From NCBI GenBank assembly GCA_002450255.1, contig DJYW01000172.1, positions 1 to 17,856 of the forward strand: DNA of 17,856 nucleotides, given 5' to 3'. The number at the start of each line of letters is the position of its first letter. Position 1 is the stretch's first letter. This document shows, one piece after another, positions 14,938 through 17,856 of this stretch. Source of the DNA: Gammaproteobacteria bacterium UBA6968. Lineage in GTDB: Bacteria > Pseudomonadota > Gammaproteobacteria > Pseudomonadales > Azotimanducaceae. The translations under genes were made by a program, and so were the position numbers. Under the pieces are notes generated by a model. That model made no database searches. It was not told the origin of the DNA and worked only from the letters and a program-made list of their open reading frames with translations.

Positions 14938-16452
14938 ATGTTCAAGTCTACCAACCCAGCAGAACGACTTATGTTGATCACGGCCACTTTGCTATTGGCC
15001 GCTGTGGCATTGGGTGTGAGCTATGCGCAACGGCTGCCGGCGGAACTGTATGTCGCGCAGCAGAGCCTGGGGGATCGCTGGTATCAGATTAAACAATTCG
15101 ATAAGCACATTGGGCACATGCACCACCAGGTGAGTCGCGCCGCAGATGGCTGGCAGTTTTCCAGCACCGTGCATTTAGCACCCCAGGGTCCGGGCGCGGC
15201 GCAACGCGCTACCCGATTCGCGCAGCAGCTTACCTTTGCCGACCACCCACCTTACCCACTGCATTCAGCGCGCTATGCGCAAACGATCGGCTCCCAGGTT
15301 AAATCCATCGATATTCAGCAAAATGGAACAGGCTATGCGGCGGCGTTTGCGCATCATGACAACCGCACCGCCACCGACCAAAGCGTACCGTTGGCGTGGG
15401 ACTTCGATCTCGCCGATCACCTGGCTTTGGAAGTCTGGTTACAACAAGCGGTACCGCTCGGTGAACAGCTCGAAGCATCCTGGCTGAACCTGGCTACTTT
15501 AAAGCTACAGCAGCGTGCTTATACCCTGACCGATCAGCGGCTAAGCGGGTTTACCGTCATGACAACGCCGGTTGCTCAAAACACTCGCGACAGCGACAGT
15601 GCTGCCGAGGATTTTCGATCGGAGTTCGATGGCGCCCTACAGCTTCTGCGCATGGAAACACCCGGTGGGCTGCAATTTATTCGCAGCAGCGAAGCCCAAG
15701 CGCAGCCGACTCTGCTGCCTGCCTCGCTCGGTACCGCAACCGGTTCAATGCGAGCCATCCCAATTGATCAGCGATTATCAGACCATACGAACATTGCGGA
15801 ACTGGTGCTGGCCGTGGAAGTAAGTGGCACCACTACACACGCCACCTTGGGGCTGCCGCAATCACTGCAGCTTAGCGCAAAGCAGGCTGGCAGTTCGCTG
15901 CCCTCATCGCGCCAACAGCGGCCTCACAACCTGTTCGATGCATATCTCAGCGAAACGCTGAATTTCCCGGTGAACCATCCTGCAATCCGAGATTTGTTGA
16001 CGCAGTACGACGCCAACTCAGCAGATCTTGACCAAACGCCTGGGCATACTCTGGCGGAATTGATCGACTTTGTGCATAACCAATTGGACTACGTGGAAAA
16101 CGCACCCGCCGGATCGGTATTGCGCGCGTTGGCCGTGCGCCAGGGTGAATGTACTGATTTTGCAGATTTGTTCACGACCCTCGCTCGGCATATGGACCTA
16201 CCTGCCCGAACTGTTTTCGGCATGGCCTATCGAGATGGCGCAGAACCAGGCTTTATGTTTCATGCTTGGAATGAGGTGTATTGGTCTGGCGCTTGGCATA
16301 GCGTTGATCCAACTTGGAACCAACCGCAAACCGATGCCACCCACATTACTTTGACCGACCAACAAGCGGCCGCACTGCAAGCCGCGAACCGGCGCGGTGA
16401 AGTGCAATTTCGGCTATTGAGTTCAGCGTATTGGCATGGGGCTTCTAGCTAA
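14938..16452 (+). CDS. Membrane-anchored transglutaminase-like (papain-fold) protein
   Basis: A 504-residue protein with a single N-terminal hydrophobic segment (about 11-30), acting either as a signal peptide or as an inner-membrane anchor, so the bulk is periplasmic. Residues 35-330 are rich in predicted beta structure and include LGDRWYQIKQFDKHIGHMHH; I do not recognise a named domain there. The C-terminal part (about 370-475) is a transglutaminase-like core with a complete triad: Cys405 in QGECTD, His442 in FHAWNEV and Asp457 in VDPTW. Bacterial members are usually proteases or amide-modifying enzymes of the envelope rather than true cross-linkers. Only the C-terminal domain is assignable. 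The start ATG 14938 has weak ribosome-binding sequence; a second ATG at 14971 is possible. It diverges from glnS and converges with tesB. Confidence 0.82.
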   Translation: MFKSTNPAERLMLITATLLLAAVALGVSYAQRLPAELYVAQQSLGDRWYQIKQFDKHIGHMHHQVSRAADGWQFSSTVHLAPQGPGAAQRATRFAQQLTFADHPPYPLHSARYAQTIGSQVKSIDIQQNGTGYAAAFAHHDNRTATDQSVPLAWDFDLADHLALEVWLQQAVPLGEQLEASWLNLATLKLQQRAYTLTDQRLSGFTVMTTPVAQNTRDSDSAAEDFRSEFDGALQLLRMETPGGLQFIRSSEAQAQPTLLPASLGTATGSMRAIPIDQRLSDHTNIAELVLAVEVSGTTTHATLGLPQSLQLSAKQAGSSLPSSRQQRPHNLFDAYLSETLNFPVNHPAIRDLLTQYDANSADLDQTPGHTLAELIDFVHNQLDYVENAPAGSVLRALAVRQGECTDFADLFTTLARHMDLPARTVFGMAYRDGAEPGFMFHAWNEVYWSGAWHSVDPTWNQPQTDATHITLTDQQAAALQAANRRGEVQFRLLSSAYWHGASS

Positions 16453-16456
16453 AAAG

Positions 16457-16476
16457 AGCAGCTTTTTCCTGCTGCT
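16457..16476 (+). terminator. Candidate terminator hairpin after the transglutaminase-like gene
   Basis: AGCAGC at 16457-16462 and GCTGCT at 16471-16476 form a perfect six-bp stem with an eight-base T-rich loop, starting four bases after the stop codon and followed by ATTTC. The trailing T-run is poor, so termination efficiency would be low. Another 7-bp inverted repeat (CGCCTGC 16538-16544, GCAGGCG 16573-16579) lies further on in the same convergent gap, which otherwise shows no gene. Confidence 0.3.
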
Positions 16477-16689
16477 ATTTCAATGTTCGCTTGTAGCTGC
16501 ACACTTCAGCGCTTTTGGGAGTGCACTGACGCCGCGTCGCCTGCCTCGTTGCGGCCCCTCAAATGCATCCTCGCAGGCGCCTCGCGGGGTGATTGCGCAA
16601 TCGCTTGCTGCGGCCTTTTCGTCACAGCGAGTCGCAACCAACCGGCGCGATTCACTCAGATGGCGCCGAATGCGGGAGATTCTCGGCAA

Positions 16690-17604
16690 TTATGGATTGG
16701 GGCGCAGCAGGCCTTCCTGGGTTACGGAAGCGACGAACTTGCCTTTCTGATTGTAGAAATCCGCGTGCACAAGTCCTCTGGAAGCCTGCGCGGTCGAGGT
16801 GTGTTTGTGGAACAACAACCACTGATCTAATTCCAGCGGTCGATGAATCCACAAACTGTGATCCAGGCTCGCCATTTGTAAATCGCTACGCGTGGTTGTG
16901 CTTTGATGTGGCAGCGTAGCCGTCGAGACAAAGCCCATATCTGAAGCATAAGCCAGCAGAGCACGAGACCAGACTTGTTGGGACAACGAATCGTCAGCAG
17001 GTACCTCACCGCGAAACCGAATCCAGGTCGGGTTCCAAAAACGATCCCCTCCCCACTCCGTGCTGCCAAGTTGAAACACCGAACGCATTTCAAAAGGCCG
17101 CTCTATTTTGGCCATAGGACTCATGCGCGGATCACGCGGCCCTTCGCTTAGCTCCGAGGCGACAGTTAGGTCGTCCCGCAGCTCGTCAGGCATCGGCACG
17201 TTCGGCATTGGGCGTCCATGATCGAACCCCAGTTCATCGATCTGGAAAGACACATCCATATTGAAAATCGCGCGGCCATTTTGAATTGCGACGACACGGC
17301 GGGTGGTAAACGAACGACCATCGCGGATGCGCTCGACCTCGTATAAAACGGGCTTGGACGAATCGCCCGGACGTAGAAAGTAAGCATGCAGGGAATGCAG
17401 ATGCACCTCCGCAACCGTTCGATACGCCGCAAGGGTTGCCTGTGACAGCACTTGGCCGCCAAAAATACGGCTGCCGTTTTCGACTTCGTTCTGGCCGAGA
17501 AACAGATTCTCCTCAATCGGCTTCAGGTCGAGCACCCGCAACAAGCGCTGAGCGCGATCCTTGCCTCGTGCGGCTTGCTCGGATTGTTTGTGTGCGTCGC
17601 TCAT
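16690..17604 (-). CDS. tesB: Acyl-CoA thioesterase II
   Basis: A 304-residue double-hotdog thioesterase that hydrolyses medium- and long-chain acyl-CoA (and 3-hydroxyacyl-CoA) to free acid and CoA; cytoplasmic. The first hotdog has GSRIFGGQVLSQA (44-56), HSLHAYFLRPGD (70-81) and RDGRSFTTRRV (94-104). The second carries the catalytic set: Asp222 in ASDMGF, Ser246 in ASLDHS (Thr228 in the E. coli enzyme, so Thr to Ser) and Gln296 in TQEGLLRP. The spacings 24 and 74 from the Asp equal those of E. coli TesB (204/228/278). Length is slightly more than the E. coli 286 because of an N-terminal extension of about 16 charged residues. The start ATG has GGATAACGG upstream. It fits the acyl-CoA theme of the window, balancing CoA pools during fatty- or amino-acid breakdown. 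Confidence 0.95.
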   Translation of the reverse strand: MSDAHKQSEQAARGKDRAQRLLRVLDLKPIEENLFLGQNEVENGSRIFGGQVLSQATLAAYRTVAEVHLHSLHAYFLRPGDSSKPVLYEVERIRDGRSFTTRRVVAIQNGRAIFNMDVSFQIDELGFDHGRPMPNVPMPDELRDDLTVASELSEGPRDPRMSPMAKIERPFEMRSVFQLGSTEWGGDRFWNPTWIRFRGEVPADDSLSQQVWSRALLAYASDMGFVSTATLPHQSTTTRSDLQMASLDHSLWIHRPLELDQWLLFHKHTSTAQASRGLVHADFYNQKGKFVASVTQEGLLRPNP

Positions 17605-17856
17605 CGAACCGTTATCCTAAAATCCTTAATTTGAAACCCAAAGCATCAGCGCTTCTTTTTACTAACACTATTTTTTACCTGCGCTACTGTTTACCGCTAC
17701 CACTTTAACCAGCACAAATTTGGCCAGCGCCGCTTACGCCTCTTTGACGGCCAATTTAGCCAGCCCGCTAAATCAGTTGTCAGTGCAGACCCGCCCGTTA
17801 ATACTAGCTTCCGCCTTTACTGTGCATCGCGACCAGCATCCGTCGTGAGGGAATCA

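Noticed and set aside
16436..16750. 104-codon plus-strand frame starting like a signal peptide (MGLLAKKSSFFLLL)
   Set aside because: It begins inside the transglutaminase-like gene and runs antisense into tesB, and the rest is Arg/Ser-rich without pattern; the hydrophobic start comes from a T-rich hairpin region.
17666..17848. Plus-strand open frame at the right edge that reads like a secretion signal (LLFTATTL followed by an Ala-rich stretch)
   Set aside because: No ATG or GTG precedes the hydrophobic part, no ribosome binding site is visible, and it closes at a TGA before the window ends; too weak to call a gene.

Overview
The window looks like ordinary chromosome from a heterotrophic, probably marine gammaproteobacterium. 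The evidence is the gene repertoire: GlnRS of the proteobacterial type, TesB, a YheT-like hydrolase, an Fe-S uracil-DNA glycosylase of the type found in pseudomonads, and many CoA-dependent catabolic enzymes. Base composition is even and moderately GC-rich by eye, genes are densely packed, and I see no phage, transposase, integrase, plasmid, CRISPR, rRNA or tRNA signature. The family- or genus-level assignment is a guess (something near Spongiibacteraceae/Halieaceae) and is not proven by the sequence.

Layout from left to right. Positions 1-194 hold no gene but carry two kinds of short tandem repeat. A D-aminoacylase-like amidohydrolase (minus) follows, possibly preceded by a tiny translationally coupled ORF. 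Diverging from it is a compact three-gene plus-strand unit: alpha/beta hydrolase, lysophospholipid acyltransferase-like protein and a four-cysteine uracil-DNA glycosylase. It converges on an acyl-CoA dehydrogenase (minus), which shares a 286-bp divergent control region with a crotonase-family protein (plus). That region contains three copies of an 8-bp word. The crotonase gene is followed by a stand-alone molybdopterin-binding (CinA N-terminal type) protein, then a TraB/GumN-family secreted protein and a YheT-like alpha/beta hydrolase. These converge on a minus-strand run: POT peptide transporter, HMG-CoA lyase and glutaminyl-tRNA synthetase. On the right, a membrane-anchored transglutaminase-like protein (plus) converges with acyl-CoA thioesterase II (minus).

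Functional reading: the centre of gravity is acyl-CoA and amino-acid catabolism (acyl-CoA dehydrogenase, crotonase, HMG-CoA lyase, TesB), with uptake or release of peptides and acylated amino acids (POT transporter, amidohydrolase). Lipid acyl transfer, base-excision repair and envelope functions are interspersed. No gap without a gene exceeds 300 bases; the longest (about 280 bp at 1890-2167, 5736-6021 and 9066-9351) hold inverted repeats or presumed promoters.

I did not find a convincing undescribed multi-gene system. The most interesting items are a crotonase lacking both classical catalytic glutamates, its neighbour acyl-CoA dehydrogenase with the catalytic base apparently relocated as in isovaleryl-CoA dehydrogenase, the repeated octamer between those two genes, and several short tandem repeats in intergenic DNA.
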